Below are positions 51,407-61,173 of a DNA stretch of 64,000 nt, piece by piece. The notes beneath the pieces are model-generated. The model saw only the letters and a program-made list of their open reading frames with translations. It made no database searches and was not told the origin of the DNA. This stretch comes from Streptomyces sp. VRA16 Mangrove soil (GTDB lineage Bacteria; Actinomycetota; Actinomycetes; Streptomycetales; Streptomycetaceae): positions 1 to 64,000 of the forward strand of contig NZ_JAFVLN010000003.1 in NCBI RefSeq assembly GCF_017377775.1, read 5' to 3'. Numbering within the stretch: position 1 is the stretch's first letter; each line of letters opens with the position of its first letter. The position numbers and the translations under genes are program-made.

Positions 51407-53026
51407 TCACTCGTCCGGCCGTACGAAGACCGTCTGTCCGAACACCACGGTCCGCAGGCAGACCGGGAGCGCGGCGCCGGGCGTCAGGTCCGGCAGGCCC
51501 GGGGTGCCGGAGCGCGGGTCGGTGGACCAGCGCGCCACGCGGTCGTCGGGGGCCTGCACGATCAGTTCGTCGGTGCGCCAGACCGCGTAGTCGGCGGGGG
51601 CGCCGGGGACGAGGACGCCGGCGTCGTCGCGGCCGACCGCGCGCCAGCCGCCGCGCGTGTGGGCGGTGAAGGCGGCGCGGACGGAGACGCGGTGCTCCGG
51701 GGTCCGGTGGAACGCGGCGGCGCGGATGGTGCCCCACGGGTCGAGCGGGGTGACCGGGCTGTCCGAGCCGAAGGCGAGCGGGACGCCGGCACGCAGCAGG
51801 GCCGCGTACGGGTTGAGGGTGCGGGCCCGCTCGACGCCGAGACGGTCGGCGTACATGCCGTCCTCGCCGCCCCACAGGGCGTCGAAGGCGGGCTGCACGG
51901 ACGCGGTGAGCCCGAGCTCGGCGAAGGCGGCGACGGTTTCGGGGGTGAGCATCTCGGCGTGCTCGACGCGGTGCCGGGCGGCGCGCACGCGCGCGAGGCC
52001 GACCTTCTCGGCCGCGGCGCGCATTCCGTCGACCACGGCGGTGACGGCGGCGTCGCCGATGGCGTGGAAGCCGGCCTGGAGGCCCGCCTCTGTGCAGGCG
52101 ACCACGTGCGCGGCGACGTCGTCGGCCGTCAGGTACGCGGTGCCGGAGTGGGGCTCGACGGCGTCGACGTACGGCTCGTGCAGGCAGGCGGTGTGCGAGC
52201 CGAGGGCGCCGTCCACGAAGAGGTCGCCGGCCGCGCCCAGGGCGCCGAGGGCGCGGGCGCGCTCGATGTCGCGCTCCGCCCAGTAGCCGACGACGCGTGG
52301 ACCCGGCTCGGAGCGGGCGAGGTCCAGCAGGCCGGTGAAGTCGTCCTCGGAGGAGATGTCGGGGCCGCCGCACTCGTGGACCGAGCCGATGCCGAGGGAG
52401 GCCGCGTGGCGCAGGGCGGCGCGCTGGGCCTCGGTGCGCTGCTGCGGGCCGATCGCGGCGAGGGCGGCGGCGCGTACGGCGTGGTGGGCGTCGCGGGTCA
52501 GGGGGCCCTCGGAGTCGTACCCGGGGCGGTCGGTGACGCCGGGGACGAGGTCGAGCAGGGCCGTGCTGACGACGGCCGAGTGCACGTCGATCCGGGACAG
52601 GTAGAGGGGGCGGCCGCCGGTGGCCGCGTCGAGTTCGGCGCGGGTGGGCGGTGTGCGGTCGGGCCAGCGCGCGGCGTCCCAGCCGTGGCCGAGCAGGACC
52701 CGGTCGGTGGGGTGTGCGGTGGCGTGGTCCCGTACGAGGGTGAGGGCTTCGGCGCGGGAGCGTGCGGCGGTGAGGTCGAGCCCGGTGAGGGCCAGGCCGG
52801 TCGACGTGGTGTGCACGTGGGCGTCGGTGAACGCCGGGGTGACCAGGGCGCCGTCGAGGTCGACGACCTCGTCGACACCGTCCGCGAACGCGTCCGCCGC
52901 GCCTTCCGAACCGACCCAGGCGACGTGGCCCGCCTCGACGACCATGGCGGTGGCGAAGGGGTCGGCGGGGCTGTGGACCTCGCCGCGGCGCAGGAGGACG
53001 GTGCGGGGGCTGGGGGGCGTGCTCAT
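51407..53026 (-). CDS. Amidohydrolase, YtcJ/exoenzyme-regulatory-protein-like
   Basis: A 539-aa metal-dependent hydrolase of the amidohydrolase-3 (YtcJ) group. Metal-binding motifs are TPAFTDAHVHTTS, FHAIGDAAV, HRVEHAEML and FGSDSPV, with the C-terminal GAPADYAVW typical of the family. There is no signal peptide. The substrate cannot be told: N-substituted formamides and nitrogen heterocycles are options for relatives. The ATG at 53026 is used; no strong ribosome site is evident, so a short leader is possible. It is a single gene, divergent from none. Confidence 0.88.
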   Translation of the reverse strand: MSTPPSPRTVLLRRGEVHSPADPFATAMVVEAGHVAWVGSEGAADAFADGVDEVVDLDGALVTPAFTDAHVHTTSTGLALTGLDLTAARSRAEALTLVRDHATAHPTDRVLLGHGWDAARWPDRTPPTRAELDAATGGRPLYLSRIDVHSAVVSTALLDLVPGVTDRPGYDSEGPLTRDAHHAVRAAALAAIGPQQRTEAQRAALRHAASLGIGSVHECGGPDISSEDDFTGLLDLARSEPGPRVVGYWAERDIERARALGALGAAGDLFVDGALGSHTACLHEPYVDAVEPHSGTAYLTADDVAAHVVACTEAGLQAGFHAIGDAAVTAVVDGMRAAAEKVGLARVRAARHRVEHAEMLTPETVAAFAELGLTASVQPAFDALWGGEDGMYADRLGVERARTLNPYAALLRAGVPLAFGSDSPVTPLDPWGTIRAAAFHRTPEHRVSVRAAFTAHTRGGWRAVGRDDAGVLVPGAPADYAVWRTDELIVQAPDDRVARWSTDPRSGTPGLPDLTPGAALPVCLRTVVFGQTVFVRPDE

Positions 53027-53144
53027 GCGTACCAGTTTCCCGTGTCGTGCGGGGTGCTCCGGTCCCGGGGGTGTTCAAGGGTGCCGCGCGCCGGGGTGCG
53101 GGGGCCCGCGCCGGGGCTCGGGCCGGGATGTGCGCTCGCCCCGC

Positions 53145-53206
53145 GCCGGGGTGCCGCCTTGCCCACCCTGCCGCCCATGGGCGGCAGTCTGCCCAAGGCG
53201 GGCGGG
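53145..53206. repeat. Intergenic palindromic repeat, copy 1
   Basis: A nested palindrome: CCGCCTTG (53154-53161) pairs with CAAGGCGG (53194-53201), and inside it CTGCCGCCCATGGGCGGCAG is a perfect 20-bp palindrome. A second, less perfect copy is at 62803-62860. It lies downstream of the Lrp gene and upstream of the amidohydrolase gene. Confidence 0.8.
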
Positions 53207-53242
53207 GCGGGTAGCGGCAGACCGCCCACGGCGGCGGGGCCG

Positions 53243-53683
53243 TCAGATGCGCGGGGGGCGGGCCTCGTACGGGGTCGAGAGGACCACCGTCGTGCGGGTC
53301 GAGACTCCGGCCAGGGAGCGGACGCGCGCCAGGAGGTTCTCCAGTTCGTGCGGGGTCTCCACGCGGACCTTGAGGATGTAGTTCTCGTCACCGGCGACGC
53401 TGTGGCACGCCTCGATCTCCGGTACGCCCGCGAGGCGTTCGGCGATGTCGTCGGGGGCGCTCGGGTCGAACGGTTTCACCGAGATGAACGCCGTCATCGG
53501 CAGCCCGACCGCCTCGGGGTCGACGACCGCCGCGTAGCCGCGGATCACTCCGCGCTGTTCGAGGCGGCGCACCCGCTGGTGCACGGCGGACGTGGACAGG
53601 CCCGTGGCCTTGCCCAGGTCGGTGTAGCTCATCCGCCCGTCCTTGACGAGCAGCTGCACAATCTGTCGGTCGAGCTCCTCCAT
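53243..53683 (-). CDS. Lrp/AsnC-family transcription regulator
   Basis: A 146-aa DNA-binding regulator. It has an N-terminal helix-turn-helix (DRQIVQLLVKDGRMSYTDLGKATGLSTSAVHQRVRRLEQRGVIRGYAAVVDP) and a C-terminal RAM amino-acid-sensing domain (FISVKPF...CHSVAGDENYILKVRV). It probably senses an amino acid. Target genes are not evident; the divergent hypothetical gene at 53907 is a candidate. The ATG is at 53683. Confidence 0.94.
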   Translation of the reverse strand: MEELDRQIVQLLVKDGRMSYTDLGKATGLSTSAVHQRVRRLEQRGVIRGYAAVVDPEAVGLPMTAFISVKPFDPSAPDDIAERLAGVPEIEACHSVAGDENYILKVRVETPHELENLLARVRSLAGVSTRTTVVLSTPYEARPPRI

Positions 53684-53906
53684 GGCGAAGAACCTACCGG
53701 TCCCTTGATCCGCCCGGTACCGGAGAGCGCCTCTCGTTTACCGCGCTCCCGGCACCTGCAATCGGCATGTGACGAAGACCACACCCTTCGAACCGTGTCC
53801 TGGGGCATGGCGCGATTACCCCGGTCACAGGACGGGAAGTGCTTGCTGTGGTCGAGGCCGCACCCCATGGACATCAGCGGCCGGCCCACCCGAGGGGGAG
53901 AATCCC

Positions 53907-54353
53907 ATGCAGAGTGTGAAGCGTCCCGGACGCCCTGCCGTGCGCGGCAACCGCAAGCAGGCCGTCGTCGAGCCCCAGCCGGAGGGTGTCGAACCCGACG
54001 CCTTCGACAGCGACGAGTTCGACGCGTACGACACTTTCGAGATGTACCGGGTGATCTGCCCGGACTGCGCCCAGCCCATCGCGCTCCTCGCCGACGAGGA
54101 CGTACTGCCCGAGCACGCCCATGTGACCTCGCAGTGGAACCCGTTCGGGCTCTCCGTCTGCGCGGGCACCGGGCGCGCGGCCACCGAGGCCCGCCCCGCC
54201 GACGACATGACGGGCACCCAGGAGCAGGACACCGCGCTGCTGTTGACGCTCCCCCAGGGACTCGACTGGCGCACCCAGCCGTTCTCGCACGTGGGCGGCC
54301 CCGGATCGCGTCCGATCCAGGTCCCCCGTCAGGCGGGCCGCAGCGCCGCCTGA
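53907..54353 (+). CDS. Hypothetical protein, 148 aa, with CxxC motif
   Basis: I do not recognise a named family. It has a basic N-terminus (VKRPGRPAVRGNRKQ), an acidic stretch (EPDAFDSDEFDAYDTFEMY), then VICPDCAQPIALLADEDVLPEHA, a CxxC pair that may bind metal, followed by a conserved-looking LLLTLPQGLDWRTQPFSHVGGPGSRP end. The ATG at 53907 has GAGGGGGAG upstream. It is divergent from the Lrp gene and convergent with the kinase-like gene (gap 1 bp). Confidence 0.8.
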   Translation: MQSVKRPGRPAVRGNRKQAVVEPQPEGVEPDAFDSDEFDAYDTFEMYRVICPDCAQPIALLADEDVLPEHAHVTSQWNPFGLSVCAGTGRAATEARPADDMTGTQEQDTALLLTLPQGLDWRTQPFSHVGGPGSRPIQVPRQAGRSAA

Positions 54354-54354
54354 A

Positions 54355-55458
54355 CTAGCGCACGTTCTCCCAGTAACTGCCCTGCACCATGGCGCGCAGA
54401 CTGCCGTGGTGCAGGATCAGTGTGTCCGGGTCCGCGGGCACGGCGACCTCGCCGAAGTGTGCCTGGCGGTAGGCGACCCTGAGCATCACGACCGCGTGCC
54501 GCAGGGCGGCGTACAGCGTGTAGAAGTCCATGTCGCGCGGGGTGTGCCCGGTCAGCCGGGCGTACCGTTCCTCGATGCGGTCGCGGCGCAGGAAGGCGGG
54601 CAGTCCGGCCTGTCCGAAGCTCTCCGTGAGGTCCTGGAAGAAGCGGTGCAGATAGACCGTCCAGCCGAGGTCGACCTCGCGCGGTGCGAGCGCCGCCATC
54701 TCCCAGTCGAGCACGGCGGCGGGTTCGAAGCCGTCGTAGACGATGTTGCCGATCCGGGCGTCGCCCCAGTTGAGGACCGCTTCGCTCTCCTCCGCCGGCC
54801 ACAGCTCCTCCAGGCGCTCGAAGGCGCTCTCGATCAGCGGTGAGCGGGCGAGTCCGGTCACCACCCAGTCGTAGTAGGCGCGTTGGGCGGTGACGTGGCG
54901 GCGCAGCGGGCTGCCCCCGCCGGGCTCGGCGAGGAACTCCGCCTCGGCCGCCGGGACCCCGTCGTGCAGCCGGGCGATGATCCGGATGCTCGCGTCCTCC
55001 AGGCGCTCGCGCTCCGCGTCGTCCGCGGCGTGCAGCCAGTTGCCCTCGTACGTGTACGGCATGACGTCGGGCGGCACCCGCCCCTCGACCCGCTCCATGA
55101 CGAAGAACGGGGCGCCCAGCGGGCCCGGGTCCTCCTCCAGCCACAGCACGCGCGGCACCGGGATCCCGCTGCGCTCGGCGGCGAGGCGCATCGTGCGGTA
55201 CTGCCGCGGCATGTCGTACACCGGGAAGATCGTGTACGCGGACGGGTCCGCCGCCAGCCGCAACGCGCAGGAGCGCACCGGCGGTTCGGGGTGCTCGATG
55301 TCGAAGAGCAGCGTCTCGCTGGACATGCCGTTGGACGCGGGGACGGTGACGTTCACCGCCTTGGCGCCGGGCAGCCGGCCGCCGAGCCATGCGGTCAATC
55401 GGCGGGCCAGCTCTTCGGGTTCACGGGTGGAGGTACGCGGGCGGGGCGCTGTCGCCAT
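54355..55458 (-). CDS. APH-fold phosphotransferase (aminoglycoside kinase-like family)
   Basis: A 367-aa protein with the choline/aminoglycoside kinase fold. The Brenner motif reads NWGDARIGN (catalytic Asp, Asn), followed by the DFG-equivalent VLDWEMA, with the N-lobe MERVEGRVPPDVMPY. Similar APH domains accompany acyl-CoA and steroid metabolism genes. Antibiotic resistance is less likely. It forms a pair with the lipocalin-like gene upstream (28 bp gap, same strand), whose promoter carries the TGACG-N3-CGTCA operator. The ATG at 55458 follows GGGAG. The 3' end lies 1 bp from the convergent neighbour. Confidence 0.87.
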   Translation of the reverse strand: MATAPRPRTSTREPEELARRLTAWLGGRLPGAKAVNVTVPASNGMSSETLLFDIEHPEPPVRSCALRLAADPSAYTIFPVYDMPRQYRTMRLAAERSGIPVPRVLWLEEDPGPLGAPFFVMERVEGRVPPDVMPYTYEGNWLHAADDAERERLEDASIRIIARLHDGVPAAEAEFLAEPGGGSPLRRHVTAQRAYYDWVVTGLARSPLIESAFERLEELWPAEESEAVLNWGDARIGNIVYDGFEPAAVLDWEMAALAPREVDLGWTVYLHRFFQDLTESFGQAGLPAFLRRDRIEERYARLTGHTPRDMDFYTLYAALRHAVVMLRVAYRQAHFGEVAVPADPDTLILHHGSLRAMVQGSYWENVR

Positions 55459-55486
55459 CGTCGAACTCCCTGTCTCCAAGGGCTGG

Positions 55487-56623
55487 TTACGAACGGGGTG
55501 GCGCGACCGAGTCGAAGCCCGCGAAGCCGCTCGGATCGTGCCGGCCGAAGCTGCCGTGCTCGAAGATGCCGTGGCCGACCTGCCCGTCGAGGGTGAAGCG
55601 GGCCGCGTGGTCGATCACCCCGTACCCGGCGAGCGGGTGCGCGGACGGGTCGGAGAGGTCGTAGCGACGCCGGTCGGTCCAGCCGGGGCCCTGCCAGGTG
55701 CCGTGCTGCCAGTCGTCGGCCGGCGGGTAGCCCGCGCCGATCGCGAGCGGCGACGAGGCGAGGACCTCGACGCCGAGTTCGAGGGGTTTGCGGTCGACCG
55801 GGTCGGTGAGGTGGATGACCGCGCTCTCGGGGTGGCGGGTGCCGGGCCGGTAGCTGATGTCGGCCCGGGGCCAGCCGAGTTGACGGTCCCGGTGGCCCGC
55901 GCGGACCAGGGTCGCGTCGTTGAGGGTGCGGTACCCGTCGGCGTCCTCCTGGGTGACGACCATGAGGAAGCGGTCGTCGAAGCGGACCGGGGCCCAGATC
56001 CAGTGGAAGCCCTCGGTGGGGTGCTCCTGCGCGAGCCGGCCGCCCTCCTCTCCGGGCACCGGGCGCACGCCCCAGCTGCGGTCGCGGGTGCCGGTCCAGC
56101 CTCGTACGTCGATGTCGCGGCCGCCGATCCGCAGCCGCCCGGCGACATGGCCGGCCTGCACGAACCGCTTGCCCTCCAAGGTCAGCCGACCGCCCCTTCG
56201 TTGGGTGTGGTGCGGCTCCCAGAGGGCGGGGAAGTCGGCCTGCCAGTTCATCTCGTACGAGAGCCCGTCGGGGTCGTCGCGGTCGGCGGCGCAGGACAGG
56301 ACGAAGTCGCGCAGCGGGCGCTCGACCAGGATGCGCAGCGGGCCGACCTCCATCCGCATCCGCTGGTCGTCGGCGAGGGCGTCCGAGGCGCGGACCGCGT
56401 ACAGGGTGTCGCCCGTGCGGAGCGTGGCGTAGGCGTCGATGACGCCGAGGTTCGGGTAGACGCCGAGGCCCAGGATGAGCAGGAAGCGGCCCGTGGGGTC
56501 GACGAGGTGGAAGATGCAGCGGTCGTAGGCGTTGCGGTCACCGGTCGCCACATGCTTCATCGACAGCGGCACCTGGTGGATCGGGTACTCGTCGAGCGCT
56601 ACCGGGCGTTCGTCGTCCGTCAC
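55487..56623 (-). CDS. Lipocalin-like (AttH/DUF7064-type) protein
   Basis: A 378-aa protein with two repeated beta-barrel-like halves (CIFHLVDPTGRFLLILGLGVYPNLGVIDAYATL and later GWTGTRDRSWGVRPV..HWIWAPVRFDD). It resembles the AttH/carotenoid-hydratase (DUF7064/7065) group found beside APH-fold kinases in Actinobacteria. It may bind a lipid or terpenoid; the function is unknown. There is no signal peptide. The GTG at 56623 has GGGAGGG upstream. It is the first gene of a two-gene unit. Confidence 0.8.
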   Translation of the reverse strand: MTDDERPVALDEYPIHQVPLSMKHVATGDRNAYDRCIFHLVDPTGRFLLILGLGVYPNLGVIDAYATLRTGDTLYAVRASDALADDQRMRMEVGPLRILVERPLRDFVLSCAADRDDPDGLSYEMNWQADFPALWEPHHTQRRGGRLTLEGKRFVQAGHVAGRLRIGGRDIDVRGWTGTRDRSWGVRPVPGEEGGRLAQEHPTEGFHWIWAPVRFDDRFLMVVTQEDADGYRTLNDATLVRAGHRDRQLGWPRADISYRPGTRHPESAVIHLTDPVDRKPLELGVEVLASSPLAIGAGYPPADDWQHGTWQGPGWTDRRRYDLSDPSAHPLAGYGVIDHAARFTLDGQVGHGIFEHGSFGRHDPSGFAGFDSVAPPRS

Positions 56624-56660
56624 GGCGTCCCTCCCTGTTCAGGCCCTGCCCGGAAGGGAA

Positions 56661-56675
56661 TTGACGGTACGTCAG
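56661..56675. promoter_or_regulatory. TGACG-N3-CGTCA operator upstream of the APH-kinase pair
   Basis: TTGACG-GTA-CGTCAG, a near-perfect inverted repeat followed by AT, 38 bp before the start codon at 56623. It shares TGACGnnnCGTCAGAT with the site at 10416-10432 before the DUF35/thiolase pair. Confidence 0.6.
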
Positions 56676-56696
56676 ATGGCGATGCTTGACCAGCCG

Positions 56697-56724
56697 TTCG
56701 ACCCGGGCCGGCCCGAGGTACGGT
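56697..56724 (+). promoter_or_regulatory. Possible promoter of the Gln/His-rich gene
   Basis: TTCGAC (56697-56702), 16 nt, TACGGT (56719-56724), about 68 bp before the ATG at 56792. A moderate match. Confidence 0.35.
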
Positions 56725-56791
56725 TATGTCGTGAACTGACGCTCGAATGCGTCAACACGTGACCTGAGCGGTCCCCGAACGTTGAGCTGGC

Positions 56792-57274
56792 ATGACCCCG
56801 ACGGAGACCCCGGCCTCTGCGCCCACCGGCCGACGCAGGCGCATTCTCGTCCCTGTTACCGCAGAATCGGTTCATCATCAGCAGCAGCAGACGCATCAGG
56901 CACACCAGGCTCAGCAGACGCATCAGCAGCAACAGACGCATCAGCCGCAGCACTCTCAGCAATCGCTTCAGCCACATCAGTCGCCGCAGATGCACCAGGC
57001 GGCACAGATGTACCAGGCTTCACAGATGCAGCCAGTGCCTCAAGCGCACCCGGTGCATCAGCTGACGCCGCCGCCGCGCGTCCACACCTCGACGTCCGCG
57101 CACCACCCGGACCCGCCCATCTACCGTGCGCTGATCGCGAGTTGGGCCGACCGCGGCAAGACGCTGCCCGGCCGGCACGACCCCGAGTGGGTGCGACTCG
57201 TGGCGCCCACCGTGCGCACCGGCCAGTTCAGCATGCTCAGCGGGACTCAGGTCCCGCGAGGTGACGGGCGATGA
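56792..57274 (+). CDS. Gln/His-rich low-complexity protein with conserved C-terminus
   Basis: A 160-aa protein. Residues about 28-90 are almost all Gln, His, Ala, Met and Pro (many HQQQQTHQ-type runs). Then comes a structured-looking end, PIYRALIASWADRGKTLPGRHDPEWVRLVAPTVRTGQFS. I recall similar C-terminal sequences in other Streptomyces small proteins, but no function. The Gln-rich part resembles prion-like domains. The DNA there is low in GC for this genome because of CAG/CAT codons. The 3' end overlaps the convergent acyl-CoA dehydrogenase gene by 38 bp. Confidence 0.72.
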   Translation: MTPTETPASAPTGRRRRILVPVTAESVHHQQQQTHQAHQAQQTHQQQQTHQPQHSQQSLQPHQSPQMHQAAQMYQASQMQPVPQAHPVHQLTPPPRVHTSTSAHHPDPPIYRALIASWADRGKTLPGRHDPEWVRLVAPTVRTGQFSMLSGTQVPRGDGR

Positions 57275-58400
57275 CCATGCGCTGGATCTGATTGGTGCCC
57301 TCGACGATCTGCAGCACCTTCGCCTCGCGCATCAGGCGCTCGGCCGGGAAGTCGGCCGTGTAGCCGTACCCGCCGAGGATCTGGACCGCGTCCGTGGTGA
57401 CCTTCATCGCGGCGTCGGTGCACAGCAGCTTCGCCATGGCCGCCTGCTTGGAGAACGGCCGGCCGGCGTCCCGCAGCCGGGCCGCCGAGAGGTACAGGGC
57501 GCGGCCCGCCTCTATCTGCGTCGCCATGTCCGCGAGCATGAAGCGCAGCCCCTGGAAGTCAGCGATGGGGCGGCCGAACTGCGAACGGCCCTTCGCGTAC
57601 GACACCGCCTCGTCGAGGGCGGCCTGGGCCACGCCGACCGCGCAGGCCGCGATGCCGAGCCGGCCGGAGTCGAGCGCGGACAGCGCGATCTGGAAGCCCT
57701 GCCCCTCGTCCCCGATCCGCCGCGCGTCCGGGACGCGCACTCCGTCGAAGTGGATCTGGGCCGTGGGCGAGCCCTTCATGCCCATCTTCTTCTCCGGGGC
57801 GGCCGCGCTCAGGCCCGCCGCGTCACCCGGCACCAGGAACGCCGTGATGCCGTGCGCGCCCTCGCCGCCGGTGCGGGCGAGCACCGTGTAGAAGTCGGCG
57901 ACGCCGCCGTGGGTGATCCACGCCTTGGTCCCCGTCAGCACCCAGTCGTCGCCGTCCCGCAGCGCCTTCGTACGCAGCGAGGCGGCGTCCGAGCCGGACG
58001 AGGGCTCGGAGAGGCAGTACGCTCCGAGCAGGCCGCCGCCGAGCATGTCGGGCAGCAGCTCCGAACGCTGCTGCTTCGTACCGAAGTTGGCGAGTGCGTG
58101 GCAGGCCAGCGAGTGGACGCTGACGCCGAGCCCGACCGTGAGCCGGGCGGCCGCGAGCTCCTCCAGTACCTGGAGGTAGACCTCGTACGGCTGGTCACCG
58201 CCGCCGAACTCGGAGTCGTAGGGCAGTCCGAGCAGTCCCGAGGAGGACAGCAGCGCGAATGTCTCGCGCGGGAAGCGGCCCGCTTCCTCGTCCTCGGCCG
58301 CGCTCGGCGCGATCTCGCGCTGCGCGATGTCACGGACGAGCCGCAGCAGATCCTGAGCTTCGTCCGTCGGCAGCTGACGCTCTACTCCTGGCTCCGGCAT
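57237..58400 (-). CDS. Acyl-CoA dehydrogenase
   Basis: An FAD-dependent acyl-CoA dehydrogenase (387 aa) for fatty or branched-chain acyl-CoA oxidation. Motifs: GAYCLSEPSSGSDAASLRTKA (FAD/substrate), the GRSQFGRPIADFQGLRFMLADM block and QILGGYGYTADFPAERLMREAKVLQIVEGTNQIQR, with the catalytic Glu in VEGT. It is cytosolic. The ATG at 58400 lies close to GAGGAGAG upstream. A 16-bp imperfect palindrome (58564-58579) may be its operator. A relative sits in the same place in S. coelicolor, as I recall (SCO1428). Confidence 0.94.
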   Translation of the reverse strand: MPEPGVERQLPTDEAQDLLRLVRDIAQREIAPSAAEDEEAGRFPRETFALLSSSGLLGLPYDSEFGGGDQPYEVYLQVLEELAAARLTVGLGVSVHSLACHALANFGTKQQRSELLPDMLGGGLLGAYCLSEPSSGSDAASLRTKALRDGDDWVLTGTKAWITHGGVADFYTVLARTGGEGAHGITAFLVPGDAAGLSAAAPEKKMGMKGSPTAQIHFDGVRVPDARRIGDEGQGFQIALSALDSGRLGIAACAVGVAQAALDEAVSYAKGRSQFGRPIADFQGLRFMLADMATQIEAGRALYLSAARLRDAGRPFSKQAAMAKLLCTDAAMKVTTDAVQILGGYGYTADFPAERLMREAKVLQIVEGTNQIQRMVIARHLAGPESR

Positions 58401-58563
58401 GGCGACGCTCTCCTCCCTGGCGGGCGCTGCGGTGGCGGCACGGGGTCGGGCTTCGCCACCGGGTGGTCACTACCGAGCCGATGCTGCCCTTCCGGGTCTC
58501 GAAAGCGGCTGACCAGCGGCTGCGGCGTGTTGAGTATTCCCGATCCGGAGCCTCGCGTCACTA

Positions 58564-58579
58564 GTTAACGACCGCTTAC
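58564..58579. promoter_or_regulatory. Possible operator of the acyl-CoA dehydrogenase gene
   Basis: GTTAACGACCGCTTAC has dyad symmetry at 10 of 16 positions (GTnAnCG-nn-CGnTnAC), a form seen for TetR regulators of acyl-CoA genes. It lies about 165 bp upstream of the gene. Confidence 0.35.
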
Positions 58580-58628
58580 TCCAAGTTTTTCTCGGGGCGG
58601 ACGGGACGTGTGCGGAAACCGAGGAAAT

Positions 58629-58670
58629 TGGTTCGGACCATTGACCTCACTGGTCTAGTCCTCCTACTGT
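58629..58670 (+). promoter_or_regulatory. Chitinase promoter with two DasR-like sites
   Basis: A TTGACC -35 (58641-58646) and a TACTGT -10 (58665-58670) with an 18-nt spacer. TGGTTCGGACCA (58629-58640) abuts the -35, and ACTGGTCTAGTCC (58649-58661) fills the spacer. Both resemble the DasR/chitinase direct-repeat element (TGGTCTAGACCA). The site would tie the chitinase to GlcNAc signalling. Confidence 0.65.
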
Positions 58671-58727
58671 CCTGTCCGCAGGTCCAGCACCATCCCCCCA
58701 TGTCCCCCTCCCCCACGAGGAGACACG

Positions 58728-59969
<1,242 letters not shown>

Positions 59970-60057
59970 CGCGTATCGCGAGGCTGTCGGGCGGGTCCGG
60001 TGCCGGGCCCGCCCTCACGCGCGTACCTGCACCGCGCGCACGCTTCACCGCGTACGT

Positions 60058-60735
60058 TCACGGTGTCCGCGGCGGCGCCGGGCACGACGGGGCGAACTCC
60101 TCGATCACGCGCAGGGTTTCACCGAGCAGCCGCACCAACAGCTCTCTGACGGTGTCCCGTTCGAGGTCGGGGCGGCCGATCCAGTCGAGCGTGGCGCCCT
60201 CCACCCCGCACAGCCAGCCGAGCAGTGCGAGCCTGGCGACCGGCGGCACCCGCGGCGTTCCGTACGCGCCCCGGGCGATCGTCTCGATCATCACCTCGCG
60301 CACGCCGTCTCGTATGGCCTGCACCTCGGCGTCGAAGCCCACGCCGCCCGTGATGATCGCGCGGTACGCGGCCTGGTGGCACTCGGCATAGCGCAGATAG
60401 CCGTCGACGGTGCGGTGGACGCGCTCGACCGGGTCGAGCTCGACCGAGCTGCTGGCCCGGTCGACGAGGTCTCCGACGGAGTCCTCGATGATCGCGAGGT
60501 AGTAGCCGCGCTTGGACTTGAAGTAGTAGTAGATCAGCCCCTTGGCGACGCCCGCTTGCCGGGCGATGTCGTCCATCGACAGTGCGTCGTAGGACGTGTC
60601 GGCGAACAACTTCCGTCCGATGGCGATGAGTTCGGTGCGGCGGGCGACAGAGCGGTCGGTACCGCGCGCCCGCTGTTCACTGAGATTCAATTCCGGCCCT
60701 GGTCTCCGACTGCGGCGGACTCCGCAGTATGACAC
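60058..60735 (-). CDS. TetR-family transcription regulator
   Basis: A 225-aa repressor with an N-terminal TetR helix-turn-helix (FADTSYDALSMDDIARQAGVAKGLIYYYFKSKRGYYLAII, about 44-85) and a helical ligand domain with no recognisable motif. The GTG at 60735 is used; the real start may be a few codons later (a TTG before NLSEQRARG), as no ribosome site is clear. The target is unknown. It lies 18 bp downstream of the small membrane protein gene on the same strand. Confidence 0.9.
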   Translation of the reverse strand: MSYCGVRRSRRPGPELNLSEQRARGTDRSVARRTELIAIGRKLFADTSYDALSMDDIARQAGVAKGLIYYYFKSKRGYYLAIIEDSVGDLVDRASSSVELDPVERVHRTVDGYLRYAECHQAAYRAIITGGVGFDAEVQAIRDGVREVMIETIARGAYGTPRVPPVARLALLGWLCGVEGATLDWIGRPDLERDTVRELLVRLLGETLRVIEEFAPSCPAPPRTP

Positions 60736-60753
60736 CGAGCCGGGTGACTCAGC

Positions 60754-60939
60754 TCACATCCAGCCGAGCTGTGTGACGAACATCGCGAGGACGACGACGA
60801 AGGTCCAGCCCAGGACGTGCTCGAGCACCTTCGGACCGTCATCCTTCGGGCCGCCGGTGCGGGCGCGGGTGACGAGGGACGCGAGGGCCGCCGACACGGA
60901 GGCGGAGGCGGGCGCGCTGGTGGTGGAGCTGGCGGTCAT
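60754..60939 (-). CDS. SCO1431-family small membrane protein
   Basis: A 61-aa protein with a Ser/Thr/Ala-rich start, a short charged middle (RTGGPKDDGPKVLEHVLG) and one C-terminal membrane helix (WTFVVVLAMFVTQLGW). It matches the SCO1431-type small membrane protein in sequence and in position beside the chitinase. Function unknown. It may be co-transcribed with the TetR gene. Confidence 0.82.
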   Translation of the reverse strand: MTASSTTSAPASASVSAALASLVTRARTGGPKDDGPKVLEHVLGWTFVVVLAMFVTQLGWM

Positions 60940-61173
60940 GGGCGTCTCGCTGGGTTCGGATCAGGCACGTGGCCGGGCACGCGCTCGGGACAGGATTCCC
61001 CCCGAAGGCGACCGGATCCCCTCCGTCGCCTTCTCCACCATGCCATCGCAGCGACCGGTTTCGACCGAGACCTTGGTCACGCACAACCGACCCGGAATCC
61101 TGTGAGTCCTCTACAGAGCCGCTTCGCGCGGCGCGCCAGGAGCACGTTCCGTCCGTCCGCCCGGAGGATCCCG

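Noticed and set aside
54355..55458. Aminoglycoside resistance kinase
   Set aside because: Only the general APH fold is seen. Its partner and operator suggest a metabolic role.
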